NCBI RefSeq assembly: GCF_000426305.1
Contig: NZ_AUFC01000016.1
Span: forward strand, 20,371 to 84,370
From: Anaerovorax odorimutans DSM 5092
GTDB lineage: Bacteria; Bacillota; Clostridia; Peptostreptococcales; Anaerovoracaceae
DNA length: 64,000 bases
Direction of reading: 5' to 3'
Every line of letters begins with the position of its first letter. Positions within the stretch are counted from its first letter, which is position 1. The notes under the pieces were generated by a model that had not been told where the DNA came from, made no database searches, and worked only from the letters and a program-made list of their open reading frames with translations. Both the position numbers and the translations under genes were made by a program. Shown one piece after another: positions 63,382 through 64,000 of the stretch.

Positions 63382-64000
63382 ATAGAGTAGAGAAATAATT
63401 GCAAAGAATTATTTCCCTCTCGTTGAACCGTACGTACGGGTCTCGTATACGGCTCTACAATTTATATTCCAACATTTCTTAGATAATAATTTAAAGGATT
63501 GAGCAAGCCAGCTCTATCCTTTATTTTTGTTTCAAGTAGTGTAGGATTTAAAATGTAATTCACTACATCCATACTGCATCTTTTGTACCAACCCAACCTT
63601 GAATTGGCAACCTTGAAAATACTTTCTTTATTAAACCCATTCTTATATTTTCTGTTCAAGTATGCTAGATTACGAAAAATGGTACTTGGCTTTTTCCATT
63701 GTTTTATAACAATTACTCTTATTTTATGTCTTAGCCATTGACCAAACTCATTCATAAATTGTTTCATCATTCCGATTCTAAAGTAATTTATCCATCCCAT
63801 AACTATTTGATTTACTCTTTTTATAGTTACTGCCAACGGTCTTGCATTTGCTTTTCCTCTTTTGAGATATTCACGCATTACTTGATATAGCTTCGCTTTC
63901 TTCTCATTTGTAGGCTTAACTTTCCATTGGCCACCATTCTTTAAGAATGTGAATCCTAGATACTTACTTCTCATCGGTCTGACCACTTTGGATTTAGTTG
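63382..64000 (-). mobile_element. 3' part of a group II intron (runs off the right edge)
   Basis: On the minus strand the reverse transcriptase ORF is followed by a domain-V-like hairpin (GAGCCG to CGGTTC, about 63428-63458) and a domain-VI-like hairpin ending CTCTACTCTAT at about 63382, the probable 3' splice end. The 5' exon and the RNA domains I-IV lie outside the window. Confidence 0.82.
63462..64000 (-). CDS. ltrA: Group II intron reverse transcriptase/maturase, C-terminal part
   Basis: Only the last 179 codons are in the window; the frame is open to the right edge. The stretch KVVRPMRSKYLGFTFLKNGG marks the end of the reverse transcriptase core. The GIIM maturase domain X follows (VNQIVMGWINYFRIGMMK and WLRHKIRVIVIKQWKKP). 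The protein promotes splicing and movement of the intron. Lack of a visible C-terminal endonuclease domain suggests a class that moves without it. Confidence 0.88.
   Translation of the reverse strand, partial: TKSKVVRPMRSKYLGFTFLKNGGQWKVKPTNEKKAKLYQVMREYLKRGKANARPLAVTIKRVNQIVMGWINYFRIGMMKQFMNEFGQWLRHKIRVIVIKQWKKPSTIFRNLAYLNRKYKNGFNKESIFKVANSRLGWYKRCSMDVVNYILNPTLLETKIKDRAGLLNPLNYYLRNVGI

Overview
The window is AT-rich DNA from an endospore-forming, low-GC Gram-positive bacterium, most likely a clostridium-like anaerobe (class Clostridia or Tissierellia). The evidence is the sporulation genes (spoIIM, spoVS, ytaF, a pdaB-type deacetylase), a T-box leader on valS, tight Firmicutes-type operons and strong Shine-Dalgarno sites. 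I cannot name the species from the sequence alone.

Layout. Bases 1-12955 are mostly housekeeping: the end of a threonine ammonia-lyase, then minus-strand operons plsX-rnc-smc-(small membrane protein)-ftsY, der-plsY-gpsA, an SSB-like gene and separate coaB and coaC genes. Bases 13109-19137 hold a pdaB-type polysaccharide deacetylase gene split in two by a 5.25 kb element. The element carries a large serine recombinase, a 50-residue ORF, a small secreted or anchored protein, a PPOX protein, a degenerate HD-GYP protein and a yjdF-riboswitch/yjdF unit. Recombination at the shared TTGA would rejoin pdaB in frame. Next comes a toxin-antitoxin cassette (Panacea/SocA type) flanked by two copies of a 95 bp terminator sequence, at the end of the T-box-led operon valS-folC-lipid kinase-GNAT.

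Bases 27256-32431 hold a permease behind a textbook sigma-54 promoter, convergent with its probable two-component system (sensor kinase plus NtrC-type activator). Bases 32626-37007 hold rbgA-rnhB followed by the nickel-pincer cofactor genes larE-larB-larC. Bases 37303-44639 hold a hypothetical gene, rplS with its leader, a XerD-like recombinase, spoIIM, a Nudix hydrolase, proC, proB, purB and spoVS. A predicted C-rich small RNA follows at about 44822-44913. Bases 44985-53079 hold an exonuclease-like protein, a metallophosphoesterase, proA, DUF3842, ytaF, a DUF2680 secreted protein divergent from an OmpR-type two-component system, and TspO.

Bases 53419-64000 are accessory. They include a secreted metallo-beta-lactamase-fold protein, ku with only a remnant of ligD beside it, several tiny ORFs (one encodes a 35-residue peptide with 22 cysteines), secreted stalk, Kelch and lipoprotein genes, and two copies of a spaced DnaA-box-like element about 5.9 kb apart. 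The 3' part of a group II intron runs off the right edge.

The strongest candidates for undescribed biology are the element interrupting pdaB (a possible skin-like sporulation switch), the Cys-Arg repeat peptide, the C-rich sRNA, the terminator-flanked TA cassette and the paired DnaA-box elements. All functional calls come from reading translated sequence by eye. No database search was run.
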